64,000 bases of DNA, taken from Gammaproteobacteria bacterium. GTDB taxonomy: Bacteria > Pseudomonadota > Gammaproteobacteria > HK1. The stretch spans positions 434,001 to 498,000 of the forward strand of contig WLWT01000002.1 of the NCBI GenBank assembly GCA_012103455.1, given 5' to 3'. The position numbers and the translations under genes are program-made. The stretch's first letter is position 1. Every line of letters starts with the position of its first letter. Under the pieces are notes generated by a model. It did no database searches. It was not told where the DNA came from and saw nothing but the letters and a program-made list of their open reading frames with translations. Shown piece after piece: positions 52,203-61,188 of this stretch.

Positions 52203-52402
52203 ACGGCTATCTCCATTATCTTATCCTTATTGGAGACCGAAATTTCATGAACATCCACGGACAGGCATCCCTCTACCGCTTCGTAAATATTGCTCAGTAA
52301 TTCATCGAAGGTTTCACCTTGGGTTGCGCACCCCGGGATAGAAGGGATTTCTGCCCAGTAGCCACCTTCTTCAGCTTCGTGTATTACAACTTTCAATTTC
52401 AT
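52199..52402 (-). CDS. hicB: HicB antitoxin
   Basis: A 67-residue antitoxin with the partial RNase H-like HicB fold: KLKVVIHEAEEGGYWAEIPSIPGCATQGETFDELLSNIYEAVEGCL. It lacks an extra C-terminal DNA-binding domain, as in the short HicB form. It precedes and overlaps hicA. Its ATG follows attC site 6 by about 20 bp. Confidence 0.93.
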   Translation of the reverse strand: MKLKVVIHEAEEGGYWAEIPSIPGCATQGETFDELLSNIYEAVEGCLSVDVHEISVSNKDKIMEIAV

Positions 52403-52423
52403 GATGGTTCGCCATTTTTAAAC

Positions 52424-52513
52424 ACATAACGATTTAGTTGAGCTGCACGGACTAGGCGCCAAAAAAAATGTCACCGTTCATTGAACCGCGTCAGCTCGAA
52501 CATTTTGTTGGAC
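52424..52513 (-). other. attC recombination site 6 (minus orientation)
   Basis: On the minus strand R'' is GTCCAAC (perfect RYYYAAC) and R' GTTATGT. The arms GTTCGAGCTGACGCGG and CCGTGCAGCTCAAC pair with bulged C and A. This is the site upstream of hicB. The cassette gene that once preceded it has been lost or replaced by IS remnants. Confidence 0.9.
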
Positions 52514-52648
52514 CAACCGCCACCGGATTGCTGCTCTATGGAGTTAACGCCGCCCGCTTTGCCGAGGGTTGAACGAGTGGCTAGGCTTCCTTTTACCCAA
52601 ACTGAGGTATCTTCGCTTTTAGGTGGATTCACGCTCATACGATTGTCC

Positions 52649-53287
52649 CTACGTATTCGCGTATCTCTTGCACCTACTTCTGATTCTTAACCATAAGCCA
52701 CCGCTACGGGCTGTGTCACGTGCCCTATCCATGGCGATCAGTTTGAAGGGTCGGTGTAGTGATTGGGGCGGTCCACGCGCCGGTTTGATTACTTCGGCCA
52801 GCCGTATCCGGCTTGCGCATTGAGCGCATCGCAGCCACTGGGGTGCACGCGCTTCGAGGTCGCCCTCCCAAGATAGCGCCGGCGGTGGCGACAACGGCTC
52901 TTGGCCCAGTGCGCTGCACGCCTCGTTGAGCTTCTTCGATGCACCGCCTGCGTACAAGGCGCTGCCGCGAACCCTGCGTTTGCGAGGTGGCGCCACGTGC
53001 GCTAGATAGCGAGACAGAAAGTCCTCGGCCTCGATGCGTAGCGTTGCACGATCAGTCTTTCGCTGATCTTGACGGTGTCGCCGGTAGCTGAGCGTGACTT
53101 CGCCCTGATGGTATACCTTCAACGTCTTCTTGCCCATGGGACCACCACGGACATAACGCGCCAGATAGGTCGATACTCCAGCACCCCGTGCATAGCGCTC
53201 GCCCATGTACACATGCCACGGCACTCGGCCGGGTCGATTCAATAACGAGCGAGTACGCTCTTCGCTTTCGCCGCCTACCAAGTGCAA
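52649..53287 (-). pseudogene. IS91-family transposase, C-terminal fragment
   Basis: About 150 residues match the C-terminal part of IS91/IS801-type rolling-circle transposases: VSTYLARYVRGGPMGKKTL, VTLSYRRHR, DFLSRYLAHVAPPRKRRVRGSALYA. The N-terminal zinc region and the catalytic tyrosines are not present in frame. A 13-bp duplication at 53346-53371 lies just beyond its broken end. Confidence 0.78.
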
Positions 53288-53345
53288 CTCTTCGGCATCT
53301 AGATAACAGTTCCGAAATATCGATCCTTTGAGAGAAAACCGGGTG

Positions 53346-53371
53346 ACGTTCTGCGATCACGTTCTGCGATC
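53346..53371. repeat. Exact 13-bp tandem duplication
   Basis: ACGTTCTGCGATC occurs twice head to tail between the IS91 and IS630 remnants. Confidence 0.9.
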
Positions 53372-53413
53372 ATAGGAGTTAACACCCATCCAGTGAGCAC
53401 AGGAGGTCCCCCG

Positions 53414-54452
53414 ATGCCATCGAGTATACAGAGAATGCCGCGAGCAACTCGCCGTAGATTGACGCGGACTGTGCACCGCTGTCGCGACCGTGACCCTGTG
53501 CGTCGCGCGCGGGCGTTGCTGCATTGGCACACGGGGCACGGTGTGAGCGAGACAGCGCGGCTGATCTGTGTCGCACGCTCGACAGTCCGGGGTTGGCGTG
53601 AGTGGTATCTGGAAATACGGACAGGCCGGTTGGGTGCGCGCAGCGCGGGGCCGCGAATGCTCGACTGTGACCGATGGGTGGGTCAATCAAATCAACGAGT
53701 CGCTCAGCGCCTCACCGAGTGAGTTCGGCTACCTTCGAACGCACTGGACTTCGCAGTTGCTGGCGTTGGAAGTGGCTCGCCCGCTCAACTGCACCATTCA
53801 TTCTTCGACGCTACGCCGGCTATTGCCGCGCCTGGGCTTTGTGTGGCGGCGAACTCGGCCGGCGCGGGTTCGCCCAGACCAGGGGAAAAATCGCAAGATG
53901 CGAGCTATCCGCTGCGCTTTGAGACGGCGCCAGCACTACGAGAGGGTCTATCTGGATGAGGCCGACATCGACTTCAATCGGCGTATCGGCGCCTGTTGGA
54001 CCCGGCGCGGCCAGCCGTTTGGCGTGCCGACACCGGGGCAGAACCACAAATACGACGTTGCCGGTGCGCTGCATGCGCCTACCGGCAAGCGGGTGGGGGT
54101 CGAGCATTGGGCGAAAACCACCGTGCGGTTCATCCAATGACTCGAAGCGTTGCGTGCAACCTATCACGGCGCCAAGCGCATCCCACTCGTTCTCGACAAC
54201 TCCATCATCCATAAGAGCGAAAAGGCCCAGCGTTGGTTGAGCGCGAATCCGAAGTTGCGCCTCTACTTTCAGCCCACCTATTCACCGTGGGTCGATCAGA
54301 TTGAACGGCTGTGGAAAACCATGCACGACACCATCACTCGTAACTACCGTTGCAAGTCCTTCGTAGAACTCGCCCAGCCCATCACACGGTTCTTCGAGGT
54401 TGTGCAACCGTTTCCTGGAAACCACCACGCTTTGGCCATGGCTCAGGTGTAG
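53414..54452 (+). pseudogene. IS630-family transposase of a third type, frameshifted and with a stop
   Basis: Three pieces make one transposase of about 345 residues. The N-terminal part has HTGHGVSETARLICVARSTVRGWREWY. After a frameshift near 53640-53690 the middle continues EFGYLRTHWTSQLLALEV and RVYLDEADIDFNRRIG (first catalytic Asp). An in-frame TGA at 54138-54140 follows. The last part has PLVLDNSIIHKSEKAQRWL and FQPTYSPWVDQIERLWKTMHD with the Asp and Glu. Its right end near 54475 truncates the small membrane-protein gene described at 54475-55921. Confidence 0.85.
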
Positions 54453-54618
54453 TGGGTTTCGGATCAACTATCTAGGTGGCCGATAAAAGCTAATAATGCT
54501 ACGGAAGCACCGCCATTCATTAAAAATGATGTGCGAATAGCATTTTGACCTGATGTAATAACAGAACGAAACATCTCAAGCTGAGATGCATGGTGGTTCT
54601 TATTTTGTTCAATATGTA

Positions 54619-55726
54619 CTACTTCGGCAAAAGATTACCCGACACAAATTAATAAAATGTGTTATAGTGATGCTATGAAAAAGACAGACGGTCGCTCACT
54701 GCCCCATTCCGCGCGAGAAGCCATCCGCAGGCACGCGGTTGCGCAAGTATTATCGGGTGAAAGCCCTGAAAAAGTAATTAAAGCCCTCGGATTTCATCGT
54801 TCTTGCATTTACGATTGGTTATCCAGATATGAGCAAGGTGGTGAACAGGCGCTGTCCACCGGCAAGATCACGGGTCGCCCAAGAAAGTGTCCCGATGAAT
54901 ATGCGGATCGCTTACGTGAACTAGTTAAAACGAATCCGTTGCAATTGGATTTTCACGATGCCTTGTGGACACGCTCGATGATTCAGATATTACTGAAAGA
55001 TAAATTTGGCATCGAGGTCAGCGAGCGCTCGGTGGGCAATATCCTGTCTCGTTTGGGGATGAGTGCGCAGCGCCCTCGGTTTAAGGCATACGAGCAAAAC
55101 CCTGATCAGGTTAAGGTATGGTTAAAAGAAACTTGGCCTGAAGTACAACGAGAAGCGAAAAGGCGCCGAGCGCGGGTCTATTTTGGCGACGAATCGACGA
55201 TCCGGTCGGATTATCATCGTGGTACCACTTGGGGGGTACGGGGTGATACGCCAGTTGTAGCGAAAACGGGTCGGCGCTTTAGCGTGAATATGCTGTCAGC
55301 CGTTTCGCCGAAAGGTCACCTGCGTTTCATGGTAACTGAATCACGGGTAACCGCAGACGTTTTTATCGACTTTCTAAGGCGTTTGTTGCACAACGCCAAG
55401 CGATCGGTCTATTTGATTGTTGATGGCCATCCCATTCATCGAGCCAAGAAAGTGCAAGAATTTGTCCGCAATAGCCAAGGTAAGCTCACGTTAGTATTGT
55501 TACCGCCGTATTCACCGGAACTCAATCCTGATGAGCTAGTATGGCATCATGTAAAAAGCCAACGAATTGGGCGGACAGTGGTGGCTACAAAGGAGCAACT
55601 GATGGCCTTGGCTCGTTCGGTGTTGCACTCACTGCAACAGAATACGCAAATAATTAAACGGTTTTTCTATGAAAAGCATGTCAGATATATTCTGAATTAA
55701 TGTCGGGTAATTTTTTTCCGAATTAG
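54619..55726 (+). mobile_element. IS630 element, four-copy family, copy 4 (complete)
   Basis: A 1108-bp copy with the same ends as copy 3 and TA at 54617-54618 and 55727-55728. It interrupts the small membrane-protein gene. Confidence 0.95.
54657..55700 (+). CDS. IS630-family transposase (copy 4)
   Basis: An intact 347-residue DDE transposase, almost the same as the protein at 49738-50781. The catalytic blocks VYFGDESTIRS, VYLIVDGHPIH and LPPYSPELNPDEL are unbroken. Because copies 3 and 4 are both intact and differ at only a few codons, the family has multiplied here recently. Confidence 0.95.
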   Translation: MCYSDAMKKTDGRSLPHSAREAIRRHAVAQVLSGESPEKVIKALGFHRSCIYDWLSRYEQGGEQALSTGKITGRPRKCPDEYADRLRELVKTNPLQLDFHDALWTRSMIQILLKDKFGIEVSERSVGNILSRLGMSAQRPRFKAYEQNPDQVKVWLKETWPEVQREAKRRRARVYFGDESTIRSDYHRGTTWGVRGDTPVVAKTGRRFSVNMLSAVSPKGHLRFMVTESRVTADVFIDFLRRLLHNAKRSVYLIVDGHPIHRAKKVQEFVRNSQGKLTLVLLPPYSPELNPDELVWHHVKSQRIGRTVVATKEQLMALARSVLHSLQQNTQIIKRFFYEKHVRYILN

Positions 55727-55904
55727 TAACTGAAGATCAGCTTTGTATTTTTCAAGTTCTACTTCAGTAGGTGTTTGCGAAGGTGATTTTGATACATCAT
55801 CTAAATACGCAATCAAGTTATCGCAATAGATTGCAGCCGTACTATTGTCCTTTATTCCTTGGATTGTCTCTTTTAATTGCTTAGCAAATTGTTGAGTCCT
55901 GAAT

Positions 55905-56705
55905 TCAAGTGATAAGTGCATAACCGGATAAATTATTTGCATCCAAGCCAGTCAGCTCCATAAATACTTCAGCCGGCGTCCTAAAGCCTAGGCACTTTCT
56001 AGGTCGATTGTTCAGTTTGTGGAGCGCTTCAAGAACTTGCTGAGTGGTGACATCGATAAGCGTCATTGTCTTGGGAAAGTATTGGCGCAATAGCCCATTG
56101 GCATTCTCGTTTTGACCTCTTTCCCAAGAATGATACGGCTTCGCAAAATAGGTATCACATTCTAGCTCTTTAGCTAGCGTCTCGTATTGTGCAAACTCTT
56201 TACCATTATCGAAGGTAATTGTTTTAACGTGGGCTTTGAGCGCTCTGAGCAATGCTACTATCGCGTCTTTAACAGACTCGGCCTTTTTTCCTGCTAATGG
56301 TGCCGCTAGAGGCAGCTTACTTTTCCTATCATCGAGTGTCACAATCGCACCTTGGTGATGTGGGCCAATGAGGGTATCAGCCTCCCAATCGCCTACACGT
56401 TGACGATGTTTGGCAGCTTCAGGACGCTGCTCGATAGCAACGCGATTAGGAATACCTGTGCGATTACGAGGCGACCCATAGCGCTTGCGATAGGTCTTAG
56501 TCTGGGGTCGAAGATGTTGATAGAGTGTTCCTCGCGTTTTTTTGTCTGTCAAAATGTACTGATAAATCGTTTCATGATGAAGCGTAACGACGCCCTCTCG
56601 TTTCAGGCGCCCTGCCACCTGTTCAGGGCTCCAGTCTTGTTCTATGTAGTGGTGCTTGAATGCAAGAAACCGACGCATAGAGCGCGTAATCGCTGTATTC
56701 ATTAG
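55905..56705 (-). pseudogene. IS30-family transposase lacking its N-terminus
   Basis: The conserved catalytic part is whole: RVGDWEADTLIGPHHQGAIVTLDDRKS, KTITFDNGKEFAQYETLAKEL, SWERGQNENANGLLRQYFPK and NNRPRKCLGFRTPAEVFMELTGL (D, D, E of the integrase core). IS30 proteins normally begin with a helix-turn-helix of 60 or so residues before the DWSPEQVAGRLK block, and that is missing here. The frame opens directly out of the neighbouring truncated gene. Its end overlaps the start of the small membrane-protein gene at 55921. Confidence 0.85.
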
Positions 56706-57108
56706 AGACATTCTCTTCGTCAACCGCGCAGCTTATTCCATCGACTCGCACATCGATTAGCATTAGTGAGGTCTTGTTCGCCTCATCGACACGTGCCTCT
56801 GCATAACCCGCCACCTCGAGCAAAGCCGAAGATTGCAGTATCAACTTCGCCCTTGTCCCTTCTGGGACTTCTGCAATGAGTTTTCCGAATTCGTCATGAT
56901 TCGGTTTTTCGATGGCTCGATGTGGGAGAGGCAGGCACCCGTTTGCATCACTTCGGACATGCCCGGGGAAGTACAGGGCTTCCAAGTCAAAGCACGCCTT
57001 GGCTTCTGTGATCGCCTTCGATGAATGACCACCTAGCAACCCGACAATGTGGTTCGCGTTTAGAACTCCTGCAACGCTTACAACTAGCGCTGTGATAAGC
57101 CCTGCCAC
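56704..57108 (-). pseudogene. Unknown secreted or membrane-anchored protein, 3' end lost to an IS30 remnant
   Basis: About 135 residues from a start at 57108: a hydrophobic N-terminal segment MAGLITALVVSVAGVLNANHIVGLL (signal or anchor), then a polar region with SNGCLPLPHRAIEKPNHDEFGKLIAEVPEGTRAKLILQSSALLEVAGYAEARVDE-like text and an end near DGISCAVDEENVSNE. Downstream codons belong to the IS30 element. I do not recognise a family. Confidence 0.5.
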
Positions 57109-57531
57109 CGTCGCAACCGTAATCTTGCAGCCCTACTCCCATATCAAGCATCCTCCCGTGTGAATTTATATTGTTCTACCCCCCCCATCGTCCAATCACA
57201 CATCCCCCATATGGGTGAAACGGAGCGAGGGCTTCACAACTTGGCGTGACCGCACAAGTTTCGCTCAGATTGCGGTGTTTGCAATATGGACCACCCAACA
57301 GGTATCAGCCGGACTTTTATCGCGGAGTTCTACGGCGAGTTGTCGTAGCCGTTTACGGCAATGTGCCATGTATTCATCCGATTTTCCCACTCTGGTCGAG
57401 TTTCTAACCTTATTTTCCTTCCTGGTCAATGACTTACTTGGTTGGGCTTTTCTGTCTTCGCCTAAGGTCTGTCAATACGCGGCGTTGGTTCGTCTTACAA
57501 CGCGAAAGCTGCGCGGCTGTGACCTACTAAA
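57109..57531. other. Region without a supported gene
   Basis: About 420 bp. The only long frame (57215 onwards, plus strand) runs through the MITE and against hsp20 and is not credible. A CCCCCCCC run lies near 57180. Confidence 0.4.
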
Positions 57532-57672
57532 GGGCACCGCTAAAAATGCACTTTTTCCGCGATTGCGGCGTCAGCGCCGTGCTCCAATCCTCAGGTATCA
57601 CCTATACCCTGCAGTTGTGCGCGCGGGGCTTCCTTGCACTCACGAAACAATGACTATTTTTAGCAGGTGCCC
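57532..57672. mobile_element. MITE copy D (141 bp, best-preserved)
   Basis: GGGCACCGCTAAAAAT at the left and TTTTTAGCAGGTGCCC at the right form imperfect terminal inverted repeats. The core includes CCGCGATTGCGG, itself a small palindrome. It is inserted at the 3' end of hsp20. Confidence 0.92.
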
Positions 57673-58093
57673 TAGATGCGGTCTCGACCCGAATTTTACG
57701 GGGTTTCAGTGCCTCGGGTACTTCACGAACCCAATCGATATGCAGAAGACCGTTGTCGAAGCGAGCCGAGACGGCCTTCACACAGTTGGCCAGCCGGAAG
57801 CTTTGCTTGAAGCCCTGCATCTTGAAGCCCTGGTGAAGGTAGGTTCTGGCCTCGTTGGCGGCAGGGGGCGCCGCCTCGACTAAAAGAACGTTCCCGCGCG
57901 TATCGAGGTTCAGGTTTGCGGCACAGAAGCCTGGGGCGACAACCGTGATGCGATAGCCACCATCGCCAGTGCGAATGATGTCATAGACCGGATAGGACGC
58001 CTGCTCTGCCAATGCAGCGGATTCCAGGGCGTTCTGCATGCGCTCAAAGCCGAGCCCATACCGGAACAGCGGGGAACAGTCATAAGCGTTCAT
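57602..58093 (-). CDS. Hsp20/IbpA-type small heat-shock protein with a MITE-altered C-terminus
   Basis: Small heat-shock chaperone that holds unfolding proteins. The ATG at 58093 has a GGAG ribosome site. The alpha-crystallin domain is complete: YPVYDIIRTGDGGYRITVVAPGF, LLVEAAPP, YLHQGFKMQGFKQSFRLANCVKAVSARFDNGLLHIDWVREVPE. After KPRKIRVETASR the frame enters MITE copy D, which supplies about 22 foreign residues (PAKNSHCFVSARK...) and the stop. The usual end with an IxI motif is therefore replaced, which could weaken oligomer assembly. Confidence 0.85.
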   Translation of the reverse strand: MNAYDCSPLFRYGLGFERMQNALESAALAEQASYPVYDIIRTGDGGYRITVVAPGFCAANLNLDTRGNVLLVEAAPPAANEARTYLHQGFKMQGFKQSFRLANCVKAVSARFDNGLLHIDWVREVPEALKPRKIRVETASRAPAKNSHCFVSARKPRAHNCRV

Positions 58094-58393
58094 ATCGGTT
58101 CTCCGAAGTTGCGATGTGCGGGTGAGGCGTGATGCAGGGGGGGCCGGAAGAACTTCAAGACCGGATGCCGGGACTCTTGAAAAGTGCTTGGGCGGGCGCA
58201 GCCGGGGCCGCGTTCCAACCTCATCGGGTGGCGGTTTCGACGATGAAGCCGCTGAATGATCAGGGCGCTGCAAGCCGGGACTCCCTCTCAGTCAAGCGCT
58301 CGTATCTGACTTGTTGGCCCCGAAATGGATGCCGGATCAGATGGATACCGGATCAGGGAGAAAGACTGCCCGCCCGTGTGCAGGGAGAGGTTG
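58094..58393. other. Region without a supported gene between hsp20 and murD2
   Basis: 300 bp, presumably holding the hsp20 promoter. A short direct repeat (GGATCAGATGG / GGATCAGGGAG) occurs near 58333-58360. No clear heat-shock promoter was identified by eye. Confidence 0.4.
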
Positions 58394-59785
58394 TCATCTG
58401 TTATTGAGTCCGGCGAGAGCATTGTGAAACGCTTCGCCACGATCTTCAAAGCTGGTAAAAGCGTCGTGACTGGGCGCGGCCGGAGACAGCAAGATGACGT
58501 TATTTTTGTCCAGATCAGGCACGCCGTCTCCTTGTAGCAGCGAAGCCGCCTGGTGTACCGCCTCTTCCAGTGAAGCCGCCTCACGCAATCTAGGTCCGCG
58601 CCCAAGGCGGGTTTTGGCTTGGTGCACGCAGGCGGCGATGCGCGGCCCGGTCTCGTACATAGTGACCGCGCTGTGCACATCATTCAGGCAAAGACAGTGC
58701 GCCAATGCGCTATAGTCCTGGCGCCGGTCGGCGCCGCCTAACAACACGCATACGCGTTCATTAGGCAGGCTTCGCAGGGCCGCCATGCAGGCCTCGGGGG
58801 TCACGCAGATGCTGTCGTCAACCGCCGTCAGCCCGCCGAATCGGCCTATTGTTTGCAGCCTGTGCGGCAGGCCGGCGAAGGCTCTCACCGCGGGCAGTGT
58901 AGCCCGCCAATCTAACTGCAAGGCGCGCACCACCGATAATGCCGCGCACACATTGGTTAGATTATGCCCGCCACGTAGCGCCAGATCCTGTTGGTGAACA
59001 AGGCGTTCTCGGGCATGCATGATCCAGCCGCCGGATGAATGAAATCCGCTTTGCTCCTCGAAATAGATCACGGTTGAATAGGTGGCGGTGCGGCGCTTGG
59101 CCTCCGGGTCGAGCGCATTGGTGATGACTATTCCATCACGCGGCAACATCGAGCACTTGTCACGAAAATACTGCTCTGTCCCGCCATGCCACTGGTAGTG
59201 ATCGGGATACAAATTAAGCAGTACGCCAATATCGGGCGTCCAATTCAAATCGGCCGTTTGATAGCTGGAGAACTCGCCCACCCAGAGCTCTGCCAGCGGC
59301 CCCTCCAGCACGGTGGCTAACGGTGCGATGCCCATATTGCCCACCAAACCTGCATTGATACCCAGGTGCACGAGCATTCGATGGAGCAGCGTGGCGGTCG
59401 TGCTTTTGCCGTTGGTGCCGGTAATGCCCACGATGGTGGCGTCCGCCACCAAGGGGTACCACAGATTGAGTGAGCTGGTCAGATGAACGCCAGCGGCGCG
59501 GGCCGCGGCTAGCTCTGCCCGGTATTTGCTGATCCCTGGCGATTTCACCAAAACGTCGGCGCCTAGCAGTGCCTCTTGCGGATCGCGGGTGAAGTAGACG
59601 AGGCGGCCGTTTAACCGGGTAAAACCAAGCCGTTCGGGCGCTGCGTTCTCGTCGATGACGGCGAGTGAGCCGGGCTGGGTTCGGACACATAGGAAGTCCA
59701 GCGTGGCTTGCCCTTCCTTACCGTATCCCCACACCACGATCCGCGCTCCAGATAACGCGCTCAAGCTCGCCGATGCATTGTTCAT
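58394..59785 (-). CDS. murD2: UDP-N-acetylmuramoyl-L-alanine--L-glutamate ligase, MurD2
   Basis: A Mur ligase of 463 residues. The N-terminal domain has ARIVVWGYGKEGQATLDFL, the ATP loop is GITGTNGKSTTATLLHRML at about 120-137, and the central domain has SSYQTADLNWTPDIGVLLNLYPDHYQWHGG. The C-terminal domain includes VDDSICVTPEACMAAL and VLLGGADRRQDYSAL. Known MurD2 proteins add L-glutamate rather than D-glutamate and are encoded beside murL, exactly the layout here. This identity rests on the murL neighbour as much as on the sequence. The ATG lies 68 bp inside the murL 3' end. Confidence 0.85.
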   Translation of the reverse strand: MNNASASLSALSGARIVVWGYGKEGQATLDFLCVRTQPGSLAVIDENAAPERLGFTRLNGRLVYFTRDPQEALLGADVLVKSPGISKYRAELAAARAAGVHLTSSLNLWYPLVADATIVGITGTNGKSTTATLLHRMLVHLGINAGLVGNMGIAPLATVLEGPLAELWVGEFSSYQTADLNWTPDIGVLLNLYPDHYQWHGGTEQYFRDKCSMLPRDGIVITNALDPEAKRRTATYSTVIYFEEQSGFHSSGGWIMHARERLVHQQDLALRGGHNLTNVCAALSVVRALQLDWRATLPAVRAFAGLPHRLQTIGRFGGLTAVDDSICVTPEACMAALRSLPNERVCVLLGGADRRQDYSALAHCLCLNDVHSAVTMYETGPRIAACVHQAKTRLGRGPRLREAASLEEAVHQAASLLQGDGVPDLDKNNVILLSPAAPSHDAFTSFEDRGEAFHNALAGLNNR

Positions 59786-61127
59786 AAGCGGGCGGGATCC
59801 CCGGTGCTTCAGTGCACGTTAAATGTTCGCGCAGTGGCCGCGCCAACGCGGGCAGCGCCGCTGCGTTTGCCGTTTCCACTGCTTGCGACAGCGCTTGTAC
59901 TACGCTCGCCTCGCGCCATTGCTCTTGTTCCGAGAGTGCCGCCACCAAGGAGAGCGATTCGGCGTATTCACCCACGCATTCAAACGGTTTGTGTTCGCCT
60001 AAGCCTAACAGATCGAGATAGCCCGCCACTTGCTTGCTATCGGCTAACAGATCGGCGCCGAATATGTTGGTCAACTGTTGCCGCGGCATGAACGGCGCTA
60101 GCAGCAAAAATACAAAACGGCATTTCGGGCAGGCGCAACACCAGCGCAGAGCGCCGCTACGGTCCAACTGCACTGAGCGGTTACAACTGGCGAAGGTCGG
60201 GTGGTAGTGCGCGAGGCCGGCGAATAATTGGGCGATTTTTATCTCCGAAAGCGGGCGCAGCAAGGAGAAGTAGCGGCTGTTAGGCAGTAGCCGTTGGCGT
60301 AACAACTCGTCGAATGCCCGCTCGAATCGGTAGGTTTTGCTGTATTGATGATTGATGCTGAAATCATCCGCGCCGGTCATGTTGGGTTCATCGGCCGAAC
60401 GCTCGTTCGACATGATCAGCCTGTCGCAGCGGTGTAGAACGCTGGCGCAGGCCAAGATGAAAGAGATGATGCCGGTGATAGGAACATGACCGTTCAGGGC
60501 GCCGGCGCGGTTGTATTCGAACAACTGGGCCGCGAGGCGGCGGCGCACCCGCAGCAAAGGAATATCCGCCATCTGCGCCACCTTCTCTATGTGCGGATGT
60601 TGCCCTACCGCAAATAAGGAGAACGCTTTGCCCGCCGCTTTTAGCGCCTCGAGGGTGACTATGGAATCCTTGCCGCCGCCCACCGGCACTAGCGCCCGCC
60701 CGCTGGGCGGCAGCGCCACGGGATGATAGCCGGCAGCGTCAGGGCGCGCCCGTAAACTGAAATGATGGCGCAGGTCCAGGCCGTTGACATAGGCGAATTC
60801 AGCCAGACCGTGGACATAGAACTGCCGGTAAAACGACAGTTCCAGCGCGGTCAGAGGCGCTGTTTCGATAGAGATCTGCCGCGGGACGAATAATTTGTAG
60901 TAGCTGACCCCCGCGGCGATATGCAGATGGTGCAAGCAATTTCGAAAGCCGGCCAGTTGTAGCGGCGTTAAATCCCCGTCGTTCGCATCATCAGGCGCCC
61001 TCGGAAACTCGAGTGTCTCCTCGAGCGCCGGCCCGTCATCGAAGGCGTAATACAGGCGCGCCGTGCGGTTAACCGGGTCGAAGTGCGTATGGGTGATGCG
61101 AAATACCTGTGGCGATGGGAGCGACAT
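59718..61127 (-). CDS. murL: UDP-MurNAc-L-Ala-L-Glu epimerase, MurL
   Basis: A 469-residue protein matching the MurL family by its landmarks: YVHGLAEFAYVNGLDLRHHF, the PP-loop-like VPVGGGKDSIVTLEALK at about 148-164, MSNERSADEPN, the Cys-rich RWCCACPKCRFVFLLLAPF near 340, and FGADLLAD. MurL epimerises the terminal L-Glu of UDP-MurNAc-L-Ala-L-Glu to D-Glu, an alternative to glutamate racemase (described for Xanthomonas). It overlaps murD2, so the two are translationally coupled. A DUF4392 gene lies 61 bp upstream on the same strand. Confidence 0.88.
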   Translation of the reverse strand: MSLPSPQVFRITHTHFDPVNRTARLYYAFDDGPALEETLEFPRAPDDANDGDLTPLQLAGFRNCLHHLHIAAGVSYYKLFVPRQISIETAPLTALELSFYRQFYVHGLAEFAYVNGLDLRHHFSLRARPDAAGYHPVALPPSGRALVPVGGGKDSIVTLEALKAAGKAFSLFAVGQHPHIEKVAQMADIPLLRVRRRLAAQLFEYNRAGALNGHVPITGIISFILACASVLHRCDRLIMSNERSADEPNMTGADDFSINHQYSKTYRFERAFDELLRQRLLPNSRYFSLLRPLSEIKIAQLFAGLAHYHPTFASCNRSVQLDRSGALRWCCACPKCRFVFLLLAPFMPRQQLTNIFGADLLADSKQVAGYLDLLGLGEHKPFECVGEYAESLSLVAALSEQEQWREASVVQALSQAVETANAAALPALARPLREHLTCTEAPGIPPAYEQCIGELERVIWSADRGVGIR

Positions 61128-61188
61128 GTGTTGTGGCCGGCACCTATGGGTCGATGTCTCGGGTATATGTCTTAGCCGCGGCCGGTGC

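Larger units (their letters stand above)
54475..55921 (-). pseudogene. Small conserved membrane-associated protein gene, split by an IS630 copy and truncated
   Basis: The N-terminal part (55921 to about 55729) reads MHLSLEFRTQQFAKQLKETI to EKYKADLQL. Removing the IS (54619-55726) and one TA continues in frame as HIEQNKNHHASQLEMFRSVITSGQNAIRTS and NGGASVALLAFIGHL, where a membrane helix starts. The remainder was cut off by the IS630 remnant at 53414-54475. I recognise the QLEMFRSVI...NGGAxVALLAFIGHL pattern from uncharacterised proteins of many proteobacteria. The function is unknown. Confidence 0.75.

Noticed and set aside
55921..55950. attC R' box (GTTATGC) before the small membrane-protein gene
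   Set aside because: The bases are also part of the IS30 transposase coding end and no pairing arm can be shown.
57215..57883. 222-residue plus-strand open frame
   Set aside because: It runs through the MITE and antisense to hsp20. Its protein text shows no domain.
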